NCBI GenBank assembly: GCA_002254365.1
Contig: NIUT01000098.1
Span: 1 to 45,333 of the forward strand
Length of the DNA: 45,333 nt
Source of the DNA: Nitrospira sp. UW-LDO-01
Lineage (GTDB): Bacteria > Nitrospirota > Nitrospiria > Nitrospirales > Nitrospiraceae
Direction of reading: 5' to 3'
Of this stretch, positions 24,855 through 35,538 are shown piece by piece (the first letter of the stretch is position 1; the number at the start of each line of letters is the position of its first letter). The notes under the pieces are model-generated. The model saw only the letters and a program-made list of their open reading frames with translations. It did no database searches and was not told the origin of the DNA. The translations under genes were made by a program, and so were the position numbers.

Positions 24855-25328
24855 TTACTTCCTCTCCTTGATTGCCCGTTCTACTTCACGCCCTGCTTCA
24901 CGAGCCTTGATTGAATCACGGCGATCATGCTGCTTCTTTCCCTTCGCCAATCCGAGTTCAACCTTCGCCTGGCCTCGTTCTGAGAAGTAGATCCGGAGAG
25001 GAATCAGCGTGAGCCCTTTCTGCTGCGTCTTTCCGAGGAGCTTGTTGATCTCCTTGCGGTGAAGCAGCAATTTGCGGGTTCTGACCGGGTCATGGTTCAT
25101 GATATTGCCGTGGCTGTAGGGGCTGATGTGGCAATGGTAGAGAAAGACCTCGCCGTCTTTGACACCCGCATAACTGTCTTGTAGGTTCACGCGTCTGTCC
25201 CGAAGCGATTTCACCTCAGTACCTTTGAGCACAATCCCGGCCTCGAATTTTTCTTCGATAAAATAGTCGTGATAGGCCTTCCGATTGGTAGCCACCACTT
25301 TCTGCTGATCCTCTTTGTCTTTCGCCAT
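24855..25328 (-). CDS. smpB: SsrA-binding protein SmpB
   Basis: 157-residue tmRNA-binding protein needed for trans-translation of stalled ribosomes. Typical blocks are [20 protein letters not shown] at the start, [19 protein letters not shown], the HISPYSHGN segment, and the basic tail [20 protein letters not shown]. The ATG at 25328 is preferred over a TTG two codons earlier. tmRNA itself is not visible in the window. Divergent from dciA with a 52-base gap. Confidence 0.95.
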   Translation of the reverse strand: MAKDKEDQQKVVATNRKAYHDYFIEEKFEAGIVLKGTEVKSLRDRRVNLQDSYAGVKDGEVFLYHCHISPYSHGNIMNHDPVRTRKLLLHRKEINKLLGKTQQKGLTLIPLRIYFSERGQAKVELGLAKGKKQHDRRDSIKAREAGREVERAIKERK

Positions 25329-25380
25329 ACCCAAACACCAATACCTTGATCTCGATCACCGCTCGCGCCTATGATGCGAG

Positions 25381-25884
25381 ATGGCTCGCCCCGGCACCCT
25401 TGATTCCTTCGGCACGATTCTGTCCGGTCTATCCAAACGGCTTGGCCTTGAATCGAGGCTGGTGGAACTACGCTTGCAACATCAGTGGAGCGATATCGTC
25501 GGCGAGCCTATGGCGTCCCACACCTGGCCGGCCAACATTCGCTTCAAAAAGCTGTATCTGATCGTCAGCAACTCCGTCTGGCTTCAACAATTGACCTTTC
25601 TCAAACCGGCTCTCCTGACAAAACTACAGGCCGATGCCGGCCCGGAACTTGTGACGGACATTGTCGGTCGCGTCGGAGAGCTTCCGCGCGATCGGGAGGC
25701 ACCCACCGGTGATCTCGATCCTGATATCCGACCGGTGCAGTCTGAGAGCGCATGGGCTGAGGTTGTTACACATACCACGACCATCCAAGATTCCTCGCTT
25801 CGTGAGCGATTTAGAGAGGTGATATCGCGATACCCCGCTCAGGTTCCGCCTCGATCGGCAAAGGGTCCGTCACGCGCCCCTTGA
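25381..25884 (+). CDS. DciA/DUF721 family protein
   Basis: 167-residue member of DUF721, the family of the replicative-helicase loader or activator DciA. The core lies at residues ~30-100: QHQWSDIVGEPMASHTWPANI, then KLYLIVSNSVWLQQLTFLKP, the W-x2-IVG...HT and SxxWxQQL signature. The C-terminal part is low in recognisable motifs. Location close to dnaA, dnaN and gyrAB agrees with the family's usual context. Its last 74 bases overlap the convergent gene on the other strand. Confidence 0.8.
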   Translation: MARPGTLDSFGTILSGLSKRLGLESRLVELRLQHQWSDIVGEPMASHTWPANIRFKKLYLIVSNSVWLQQLTFLKPALLTKLQADAGPELVTDIVGRVGELPRDREAPTGDLDPDIRPVQSESAWAEVVTHTTTIQDSSLRERFREVISRYPAQVPPRSAKGPSRAP

Positions 25885-26398
25885 ATAAGACCCGGGTGTC
25901 GCTCGAAACTCGTCCGTCCTGTGGCATTGGACCTAGACCACCGTCTTCCTCTTGATCCAGCAATCGATAATATCCGCGCATGGACTTTTCATAGTCTTTT
26001 ACCACCGACGCGTTTCCAGAGAGATACTTGGCGAGGACATCCGGATCGGTCCAGCCATGATCATCAAAGACGTAAATCATGATCTGCTTGTACGGCCCGC
26101 CAGAATCGCCCGGCGTGGTCGGATAAATCTTCATTCGAGCAAAATCATGCGTGTGATGACCGACCTTTCGAAAACGCTTCACGAGCGCCTCCACTTCTTC
26201 ATCGGATGTCCCTCGCGGAACATCCGTCACGACGAGAATGCCTGATTGTGCTCCAACAGTATAGGGAGGAATCGACCGATCCGGGCGGCTCAAATACATG
26301 CCCCCCCAGATTAAGGCGAACGACCCGACAAAGACACTGAGCGCGAATTTGACGACAATGTCGAGGGGCTTCTTCGTTTTTGGGTCACTCGGAGGCAT
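25811..26398 (-). CDS. membrane-anchored hypothetical protein
   Basis: About 195 residues: a basic Lys-rich start (PKTKKPLDIVVK), one membrane helix (FALSVFVGSFALIWGGMYL) near residues 17-35, and a soluble domain with VVTDVPRGTSDEEVEALVKRF and a YVFDDHGWTDPDVLAKYLSG block. No family recognised. The frame is open into gyrA, but a start at 26398 leaves a 46-base gap after gyrA and puts the helix at the N-terminus. Neither possible ATG (26398, 26419) has a clear ribosome site. Probably co-transcribed with gyrA; its 3' end overlaps dciA. Confidence 0.7.
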   Translation of the reverse strand: MPPSDPKTKKPLDIVVKFALSVFVGSFALIWGGMYLSRPDRSIPPYTVGAQSGILVVTDVPRGTSDEEVEALVKRFRKVGHHTHDFARMKIYPTTPGDSGGPYKQIMIYVFDDHGWTDPDVLAKYLSGNASVVKDYEKSMRGYYRLLDQEEDGGLGPMPQDGRVSSDTRVLFKGRVTDPLPIEAEPERGIAISPL

Positions 26399-26444
26399 AG
26401 CAGAGCACGACTTGGGCATGGAACGATCGGTGGGCGTGATCCGA

Positions 26445-28922
26445 TCAGTTCTCGGAGGTGTCCTCCGCCGTTGCATCCTCTCGCTCGGCGGCGTCCGCCA
26501 ATCTGGCCACTGCGACGACTCGATCTCCCTCCCCATCGAGATCGAGAATGCGAACACCCTGGGTGTTCCGTCCGATTTCGCGGATATCATCAACCTTGCA
26601 GCGTAGTACTTTCCCCTGCGCAGCCATCAACATGATCTGATCGTCATCTCGTACTTGAAGGAAGCCCACGGCCAACCCGTTGCGCTCGGTGGTCTTGACG
26701 CTGATAATGCCCTTTCCGCCACGACCTTGCACCCGATATTCGCCTACCGGTGTCCGCTTGCCGTAGCCGCCTTCCGTGACGGTCAAAATCGAGGCAGTCG
26801 AGTCTGGAGTCATGGTTTCCATCCCGATGACCTCGTTGCCCTCTTCGAGTGTGATCCCCTTCACACCATGCGCCATCCGACCCATCGGCCGGACTTCCTC
26901 TTCTTTGAATCGAATCGTAATGCCTTGTCGCGTCCCCATTAAAATTTCTCGCTGTCCGTCGGTCAGCTGCACTCCGATCAACTTGTCACCACCTTCGAGT
27001 CCTAACGCAATGATCCCGCCCTGCCTGGGGTTGCTGAATGCGGACAATTCCGTCTTCTTGATAATTCCTTTTTTCGTCGCCATCACGATATACCGGTCAT
27101 CACGAAACTCTTTGACCGGCAAGGTTGCGGTCACTTTTTCACTCCCGGCCAACGCAAGGAGATTGACGAGTGCTTTTCCTTTCGCGGACCGACTGGCCTC
27201 AGGAATCTCATGGACTTTCAGCCAAAAGACTTTCCCTGCATCAGTAAAAAAGAGCAACGAATCGTGGGTGGAGGCCGAAAAAAGCGTCTCGACGAAGTCC
27301 TCATCCTTGATACCCATCCCGATCTTGCCTTTCCCTCCACGTCGCTGAGCCCGGTAGAGGGACACGGCATTCCGCTTGATGTATCCGGAATGAGAAATGG
27401 TGACGATCACTTCTTCCGCTGCAATCAGATCTTCGAGACTGATTTCGGCTTCTTCCTTGACGATCTGGGTCCGGCGGTCATCTTTGTACGTTTCACGAAT
27501 CTCAGTGAGCTCGTTCTTGATGATGGTGCGCACCAACGACTCGCTGGCCAGCACGGATCTCAGATATTCAATCTGTTTCAGAACCTCCTGGTACTCTTCG
27601 ACGAGTTTGGCCCGCTCCAGCTGCGTCAAGCGCTGCAGCCGCATGTCAAGAATCGCCGTGGCTTGGATCTCGGTCAAGCCAAACTCCCGCATCAACCCTG
27701 CACGGGCTTCATCCGGCGATTGCGATCGTCTGATGAGCGCGATGACGGCATCCAAATGATCCAGTGCGATCTTGAGTCCTTCGAGTATATGCGCGCGTTC
27801 CTCCGCTTTCCTGAGCTCGAAGGCGGTCCGCCGCACGACGACTTCGCGTCGATGCTCAAGGAAATGACGAAGGATCTGCTTGAGAGTGAGAATCTCAGGG
27901 CGATTGTTCACCAGCGCCAACATGATGACGCCGAAGGTCGTTTCGAGTTGGGTATGCTTATACAGATTATTCAAGACCACCAGGGGGATTTCGTTCCGTT
28001 TGAGCTCGATCACCACCCGCACCCCTTCGCGATCAGACGATTCGTCTCGGAGATCGGAGATGCCCTTGATGCGATCGTCCTGGATCAAGTCCGCAATTTT
28101 TTCGATCAATTTGGCTTTGTTGACTTGATAGGGGATTTCCGTGACGATGAGCCGTTCTCGCTCCGTCCGTTCATCGGTCTCGACCACGACTTTTGCCCGC
28201 AGTGTCAGAAGTCCGCGTCCGGTCTCATAGGCTTCCTTAATTCCGCCCATGCCATAGATGAAACCAGCCGTAGGAAAATCCGGCCCAGGGATCTTCTGCA
28301 TCAACTGGGCGATCGTCACATCGGGATTCTCCAACAGGAGGAGCAAGCCATCGATGATTTCACGGATATTGTGTGTGGGAATGTTGGTCGCATAACCGAC
28401 CGCAATGCCCCCCGCCCCATTGATCAAGAGGTTCGGAACTCTCGTGGGAAGCACCAGTGGTTCTTGCCGTGACTCGTCATAGTTCGGGCCGAAATCAACG
28501 GTTTCTTTGTCGATATCGGCCAACATCTCCTCAGCCAGCTTCGTCATACGGGCCTCGGTGTACCGCATGGCCGCCGCTGAGTCTCCGTCCATTGACCCAT
28601 AGTTGCCCTGGCCGTCCACGAGGGGATAGCGCATATTGAAGCCCTGCGCCATCCGCACAAGGGTGTCGTAGATCGCCGAATCCCCATGGGGGTGATAGTT
28701 CCCCATGATTTCACCGACGATTTTGGCTGATTTGCGGTAGGCTCGATTGGAGGCCAAGCCCATTTCGCTCATGCCGAAGAGGATCCGCCGATGCACCGGC
28801 TTCAACCCGTCACGGACATCGGGCAATGCCCTCCCCACGATGACGCTCATGGCGTAATCGAGGTAGGAGGACTTCATCTCGTCTTCGATCGCGATATGAC
28901 CTAACCGTTCATCAGGGGGCAT
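26445..28922 (-). CDS. gyrA: DNA gyrase subunit A
   Basis: 825-residue gyrase A chain, which breaks and rejoins DNA for negative supercoiling. The catalytic Tyr is in AAAMRYTEARM near residue 120, the QRDR reads HPHGDSAIYDT with Ser and Asp as in sensitive enzymes, and the C-terminal beta-pinwheel starts near 510. The GyrA box appears as QRRGGKG, with a second related QGRGGKG in a later blade; their presence argues for gyrase over topoisomerase IV. Start ATG at 28922 follows GGAG. A repeat copy fills the gap to gyrB. Confidence 0.96.
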   Translation of the reverse strand: MPPDERLGHIAIEDEMKSSYLDYAMSVIVGRALPDVRDGLKPVHRRILFGMSEMGLASNRAYRKSAKIVGEIMGNYHPHGDSAIYDTLVRMAQGFNMRYPLVDGQGNYGSMDGDSAAAMRYTEARMTKLAEEMLADIDKETVDFGPNYDESRQEPLVLPTRVPNLLINGAGGIAVGYATNIPTHNIREIIDGLLLLLENPDVTIAQLMQKIPGPDFPTAGFIYGMGGIKEAYETGRGLLTLRAKVVVETDERTERERLIVTEIPYQVNKAKLIEKIADLIQDDRIKGISDLRDESSDREGVRVVIELKRNEIPLVVLNNLYKHTQLETTFGVIMLALVNNRPEILTLKQILRHFLEHRREVVVRRTAFELRKAEERAHILEGLKIALDHLDAVIALIRRSQSPDEARAGLMREFGLTEIQATAILDMRLQRLTQLERAKLVEEYQEVLKQIEYLRSVLASESLVRTIIKNELTEIRETYKDDRRTQIVKEEAEISLEDLIAAEEVIVTISHSGYIKRNAVSLYRAQRRGGKGKIGMGIKDEDFVETLFSASTHDSLLFFTDAGKVFWLKVHEIPEASRSAKGKALVNLLALAGSEKVTATLPVKEFRDDRYIVMATKKGIIKKTELSAFSNPRQGGIIALGLEGGDKLIGVQLTDGQREILMGTRQGITIRFKEEEVRPMGRMAHGVKGITLEEGNEVIGMETMTPDSTASILTVTEGGYGKRTPVGEYRVQGRGGKGIISVKTTERNGLAVGFLQVRDDDQIMLMAAQGKVLRCKVDDIREIGRNTQGVRILDLDGEGDRVVAVARLADAAEREDATAEDTSEN

Positions 28923-28933
28923 CTAGTTCTCCA

Positions 28934-29058
28934 CGAATGCTGAAAATGGTCACCGGCTTCGTTCTCGGCTCGAAAAGTTCCTCAACGTACCCCAGAGGGT
29001 ACGCCTCCGGTCTTTTCTTGCCTACGGCCTTGCCGGATGATCATTTTGAGCATCCTCA
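28934..29058 (+). repeat. palindromic intergenic repeat, family R1, copy B
   Basis: About 125 bases between gyrB and gyrA. Ends are imperfect inverted repeats (GAATGCTGAAAATG and CATTTTGAGCATCCT). Inside are GGCTTCGTTCTCGG, CCTCAACGTACCCC, a mini-hairpin GTACCC-CAGA-GGGTAC, and CGGCCTTGCCGGATG. These match copies A, C and D in order. It sits just upstream of the gyrA ribosome site, so it lies in the leader of gyrA or in the gyrB-gyrA mRNA. Confidence 0.7.
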
Positions 29059-29085
29059 TAGTCAAAGGACATCCGCAGCTACGTC

Positions 29086-31557
<2,472 letters not shown>

Positions 31558-31697
31558 CTACCTATTCCATCCTCGTGATCAGAGGACTTAAGTCAGTTTG
31601 GGACAAAGCTTTCGTCCATGGGGTAACACCTAGGATTCGATCTGTGGAGCCGTCCAGAAATAGAGGAACTATGATCGTGAGTGCGTGCAGCATTCCG

Positions 31698-32831
31698 CTA
31701 AATCTTCACCGGCATGACCACGCACTTGAAACCGGGGCTTTCCGGTTCCTGCACCAGACAGGGACTCAGCGGCGTCTCCATCTGGAGGGAAATCGTTTCA
31801 CCCTCCATCACACTAAAGACATCCAAGAGGTAGCGCGCGTTGAAGCCGGTCGTCAGGATTTCTCCCTCATAGCGGGCGGGCAATTCTTCCGTCGCTTCGC
31901 CGAAATCAGGGCTGGCAGAAAATAGCGTCATCTTGCCGGGTCCAAAGGAAAGCTTTACCGCGCTGGCCTTGTCTTTCGACAGGACCGACACACGACGCAG
32001 GGCACTCTCCAAATCCGTTCGAGTGACACTGATGGTCTTGCCTCCATCTTTTGGGATCACCTGTTGGTAGTTCGGGTAATTGCCCTCCATCAGCCGTGAC
32101 GTCAGGAGCAGGCCGCTCTTTCGAAAGATCATGAGATTTTTCGAAAACCCGATGAGCGGTTCCCCATCTCCGCCTTCTTCCAAGAGATGGCGAATCTCGT
32201 GCGCAGCTTTCTTGGGAATAATCGCTTTCATTTCCTGGGGAGCGCCCGTCGCCTTGGCCCCCGCTTTGCCGACCTCCTGTTCTGCGACAGCCAGACGGTG
32301 GCCGTCCGTGCCGACTAATCGGAGGGTGGTCTTCTTTTCAGTGACAATCAAGTTGACTAGGAGTCCGTTGAGAATGTAGCGGGCATCATTGTCTCCGGCG
32401 GCAAACAGCGTCTTTCGAATCAATTCGAGCAACCCGTCTCCAGCCAACGGCATTAAGCCCTCTCGCTCGATCGCCGGTAACGCCGGATAATCGGAGCTGG
32501 GCAGGCCCACGATTTTGAACTGGCTTCTCCCAGCCTGAATCGTCGTCCAGTTATTGTCCGTCGCCGTCAGCTCGATGTCACCAGCCGGCAACTCCTTCAC
32601 GATTTCAAAGAGTTTCCTAGCGGAGATGGTCACCCCTCCTGTCGACAATACCGTCGCCTTGTACAGACCTCTCATGCCGAGCTCAAGGTCTGTCGCCACG
32701 ATCTCTACTCCGTCCTGCTTGGCTTCCAACAGGATATTCGACAGAATCGGCATGGTGTTGCGTTTTTCCACGACGCCCTGTACACGCTGAAGGCCCGTCA
32801 ATAACTCATCTCGCCCGATCCGTACTTTCAT
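31698..32831 (-). CDS. dnaN: DNA polymerase III beta sliding clamp
   Basis: 377-residue beta clamp that tethers polymerase III to DNA. It begins MKVRIGRDELLTGLQRVQGVVEKR and carries the LPILSN-like MPILSNILLEA, YPALP, DGHRLA and the C-terminal VMPVKI, all standard. The ATG at 32831 has GGGGGAG six bases before; an ATG at 32846 lies inside that ribosome site and is rejected. It follows dnaA by 23 bases, the usual order. Confidence 0.96.
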   Translation of the reverse strand: MKVRIGRDELLTGLQRVQGVVEKRNTMPILSNILLEAKQDGVEIVATDLELGMRGLYKATVLSTGGVTISARKLFEIVKELPAGDIELTATDNNWTTIQAGRSQFKIVGLPSSDYPALPAIEREGLMPLAGDGLLELIRKTLFAAGDNDARYILNGLLVNLIVTEKKTTLRLVGTDGHRLAVAEQEVGKAGAKATGAPQEMKAIIPKKAAHEIRHLLEEGGDGEPLIGFSKNLMIFRKSGLLLTSRLMEGNYPNYQQVIPKDGGKTISVTRTDLESALRRVSVLSKDKASAVKLSFGPGKMTLFSASPDFGEATEELPARYEGEILTTGFNARYLLDVFSVMEGETISLQMETPLSPCLVQEPESPGFKCVVMPVKI

Positions 32832-32854
32832 GGAATGCTCCCCCATCGACGTCG

Positions 32855-34198
32855 CTAACTGCGAAGGATCTGCTCTTTTAATGATTCGATCGTCGTCTGC
32901 AATCCTGTATCGGTCTCCTTGGCTTTCGTCACCTGGCGGCAGGCGTGAATAATGGTCGTATGGTCTTTCCCACCGAATTGCCGCCCAATTTCAGGGTATG
33001 AAGCGTCCGTCAGTTCCCGACAGAGATACATCGCAATCTGTCGAGGATGCACGAGTGTCTTGCTTCGGCGTCGAGATTTTAGTTCCGCGATCTTGACGTG
33101 AAATTGAGCGCAGACGACCTCCTGGATGTCATCCATCGCCACAACTTTTTTCTTATCTCCAATGAGGTCCCGCAGAACAGTTTTTGCCAGGTCGAGACTA
33201 ATGACTTGCCCGGTGAGCGAAGCATAGGCCCCTAGCCGGACGAGGCTTCCCTCTAATTCCCGGATGTTGCTCTTCATGGTGGTTGAAAGAAACTGGATCA
33301 CATCCTCGGGAAGTTTGACTCCTTCATCCTCTGATTTTTTCCTCAAAATCGCGATTCGTGTCTCGACATCCGGAGGCTGTAAGTCTGCGATCAGGCCCCA
33401 CTCAAATCGGGAGCGTAACCGTTCCTCGATATCGGGCATGTCCTTCGGAAACCGATCACTCGACAACACAATTTGTTTATGGCCTTCATAGAGCGCGTTG
33501 AACGTATGGAAAAACTCTTCCTGTGTCCGTTCCTTCCCAACGAGAAATTGAATATCATCGATCATCAGCATGTCGATGTGTCGGTAGCGCTTTCGGAGAT
33601 CCATCATTTTATCGTAACGGATCGAGTTAATGACCTCGTTTGTGAATTGCTCGGTCGTTAAGTAGGCAATTCGGAGGTCTCTCTGTTCCGCCACATGATT
33701 CCCTATGGCGTTGAGGAGATGCGTTTTTCCGAGTCCCACACCGCCATAGATAAACAAAGGGTTGTAGGTTTGCCCTGGTTGCTCCGCCACCGCCATACAA
33801 GCCGCATGGGCAAACTGATTTCCAGCCCCGACCACAAAATTCCGGAACGTATATTTTGGGTTCAGGAGAATACCACGCCGTGGTTTTGGTGGGGACTGAC
33901 CCTTTCCCCCCTGTGGCGAGGATGGTGGCTCGGTCGGAGATGCTGTTGCCCTCTCACGCACAATAAACGTGACAGTCAGAGGTTCACCCCCACTTGCTAT
34001 TGCCACAGCTTCAGTAAGGAGAGCTCCATAGTGTGTCTCCAACCACTCTCCAAAGAACTTATTAGGCACCCCGAGGTAAACTGTTGAATTTTCAGCTCGA
34101 TCGAATTGTACCGGCAGAAACCAGGTATCGAAAACTTGTTTAGGGACCTTCTGTTGAACGTACTCAAGGGCCTCATCCCAGTCAATTTCTATGCTCAT
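32855..34198 (-). CDS. dnaA: chromosomal replication initiator DnaA
   Basis: 447-residue initiator. Domain I is at the start (EIDWDEALEYVQQKVPKQVFDTWF), and a Pro/Ser-rich linker follows near 115-135. The AAA+ domain has Walker A GGVGLGKTH near residue 155 and Walker B MLMIDDIQF. Domain IV ends with the DNA-binding signature GGKDHTTIIHACRQV. It binds DnaA boxes at oriC to open the duplex; a perfect box lies 41-49 bases upstream of its start, which also allows autoregulation. Confidence 0.97.
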   Translation of the reverse strand: MSIEIDWDEALEYVQQKVPKQVFDTWFLPVQFDRAENSTVYLGVPNKFFGEWLETHYGALLTEAVAIASGGEPLTVTFIVRERATASPTEPPSSPQGGKGQSPPKPRRGILLNPKYTFRNFVVGAGNQFAHAACMAVAEQPGQTYNPLFIYGGVGLGKTHLLNAIGNHVAEQRDLRIAYLTTEQFTNEVINSIRYDKMMDLRKRYRHIDMLMIDDIQFLVGKERTQEEFFHTFNALYEGHKQIVLSSDRFPKDMPDIEERLRSRFEWGLIADLQPPDVETRIAILRKKSEDEGVKLPEDVIQFLSTTMKSNIRELEGSLVRLGAYASLTGQVISLDLAKTVLRDLIGDKKKVVAMDDIQEVVCAQFHVKIAELKSRRRSKTLVHPRQIAMYLCRELTDASYPEIGRQFGGKDHTTIIHACRQVTKAKETDTGLQTTIESLKEQILRS

Positions 34199-34518
34199 AG
34201 GCCGGATTCACTCTCTATACACAGGATTACGCACACTTGTGGATAAGTACTCATTTTCTTCGTTTTTCTACTTTAAAGAAGGTCCGCTGAATAGCATCGC
34301 TAGCCACATTCTGTTGAGGTGATGCTCCTTCTTAAAAATCTATTAACCGGATACTCACATATTCTTCCGGCTCTCCACAGAGGATTTCCCCAAGGTTATC
34401 TAGAAGTGAGTGGGGAAAATTTATAAATACTATCAAACACTTTCCCACTATCCACTCTATCCACTCTATTACTCCTAATCCGACGACGACGAATTTTCTT
34501 TATTAAGGAACATCGGAG
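34199..34518. other. candidate replication origin (oriC)
   Basis: AT-rich 320-base gap between dnaA and the sulfur-relay genes. It holds one perfect DnaA box on the minus strand (34239-34247), a one-mismatch box CTATACACA at 34215, and two tandem CTATCCACT words near 34448 (two mismatches each). An AT-rich stretch AAAATTTATAAATACTATC near 34417-34435 could be the unwinding element. Position beside dnaA-dnaN-gyrB agrees with an origin; clustering of boxes is weaker than in classic origins. Confidence 0.65.
34239..34247 (-). promoter_or_regulatory. DnaA box, perfect consensus
   Basis: TTATCCACA on the minus strand (TGTGGATAA on plus), 41 bases upstream of the dnaA start. It could serve both origin recognition and dnaA autoregulation. 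Confidence 0.75.
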
Positions 34519-34740
34519 TTACAGAGTAATAACCTGCTGATTTTCTATAATGACCTCCAGTAGTTCGCTGTATGACAATGCTGTTCCCTTCTCTTTTGAA
34601 CAACCAGGCATACTCTCTACTACCCTTCCTGCTACAGAATTCTTTTCAACTGCAATAACAGTAACGTCCTTTGTTTTTGGATACAAAAATGGCGAGATCC
34701 TCTCTTGTGATGATCGAACTAAATACACAACTGAATCCAT
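34519..34740 (-). CDS. DsrH/TusB-like sulfur-relay protein
   Basis: 73-residue protein with MDSVVYLVRSSQERISPFLY at the start and the family-like ending ALSYSELLEVIIENQQVITL, which parallels the Y-x-x-(F/L)-(V/L)-E-L-(V/I) tail of TusB/DsrH. The frame opens earlier, but the ATG at 34740 fits the family start and leaves 14 bases after the preceding gene. Last of a three-gene DsrE/F/H-like set; the set may pass persulfide sulfur between proteins. The assignment is by pattern and position, so moderate. Confidence 0.65.
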   Translation of the reverse strand: MDSVVYLVRSSQERISPFLYPKTKDVTVIAVEKNSVAGRVVESMPGCSKEKGTALSYSELLEVIIENQQVITL

Positions 34741-34754
34741 GAGAACTCTTCCAG

Positions 34755-35096
34755 TTAAAAAACGAGTGTGCAATCCATAGACTGAATGACAGCAGCCACC
34801 GCATCCTCTGACTCACAATGAACTGAGAATTTCCCACTTAACACTGAAATATCAAATACTTTTGGGACTATAAAAGGGATACCAAGTTGCTCAATAGAGG
34901 GAAGATACTTTTCAAGAATATCAAGATCAATAATGTCATCGATATCGTTAGTTAGTAAGCGGACAGCCTCGCCGAGCAAGATAACGGTCGTAACATGAGA
35001 TCCAGCGACAAGGCCGAGGGCAATCCGTAGTGCCTCAACCGGCCTATGCGTGATACGAGGATCTTCTTGAATGACAACGGCGACGTTTTTGGCCAC
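34755..35096 (-). CDS. DsrF/TusC-like DsrE-family protein
   Basis: 113-residue protein of the DsrE/F fold: a beta strand start (AKNVAVVIQEDP), a helix with PVEALRIALGLVAG, then VTTVILLGEAVRLL. The second half contains LEKYLPSIEQLGIPFIVP. It is the middle gene of three similarly sized DsrE-type genes, the arrangement of TusDCB and DsrEFH. Cysteines occur only late in the protein, fitting a structural rather than sulfur-accepting chain. The GTG start has no obvious ribosome site. Confidence 0.65.
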   Translation of the reverse strand: MAKNVAVVIQEDPRITHRPVEALRIALGLVAGSHVTTVILLGEAVRLLTNDIDDIIDLDILEKYLPSIEQLGIPFIVPKVFDISVLSGKFSVHCESEDAVAAVIQSMDCTLVF

Positions 35097-35113
35097 AGGA
35101 GATTCAAATCAGC

Positions 35114-35431
35114 TTACGTAAAGGAAATAAATGGCTTACAAGCATCAATGAGACCGGAGAGAACGACTAATCCACATAACGTGAATTCTTTTTCAACATT
35201 CACAGTTGAAACGTGATGTTGTTGGCAACCATACGCACAGACAAACATTCGGACTCCTGCCCGAGCAAGATCTTGATAAGGTTGAGACATCATATTTTTG
35301 ACCCCCTCATCGATGAGATAGAGATACACCTCATGACCGGCATCTAATGCCGCGTGGGCGAGTCCAGTAACCGTCTCAGAGCTTTGATCTTCCGGAGGGA
35401 GGGCTAGAAGGAACCCAACTTTTCTCTTCAC
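35114..35431 (-). CDS. DsrE/TusD-like sulfur-accepting protein
   Basis: 105-residue DsrE-family protein. KRKVGFLLALPPEDQSSETV and GLAHAALDAGHEVYLYLIDEGV are the usual N-terminal strand-helix-strand. FVCAYGCQQHHV near residue 63 contains a Cys at the position of the sulfur-accepting Cys of TusD and DsrE; a third Cys follows in TLCGLVVLSG. Such proteins carry persulfide for tRNA thiolation (Tus) or sulfite reductase traffic (Dsr). No dsrAB or tusE is in the window. GTG start, weak ribosome site. Confidence 0.75.
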   Translation of the reverse strand: MKRKVGFLLALPPEDQSSETVTGLAHAALDAGHEVYLYLIDEGVKNMMSQPYQDLARAGVRMFVCAYGCQQHHVSTVNVEKEFTLCGLVVLSGLIDACKPFISFT

Positions 35432-35538
35432 AAGTTAATTCACAGGAATTTATGTGAATATTCAGTGCATTCGATAAGTTATCAACCAATATGAGACTAA
35501 GTGGTTTTGAGGGGAAAGTCAATGGCAAAAAACAGCAC

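Noticed and set aside
27210-28472. 420-codon open frame antisense to gyrA
   Set aside because: It lies wholly inside the unambiguous gyrA gene, has no family motif or ribosome site, and its composition follows the complement of gyrA codons.
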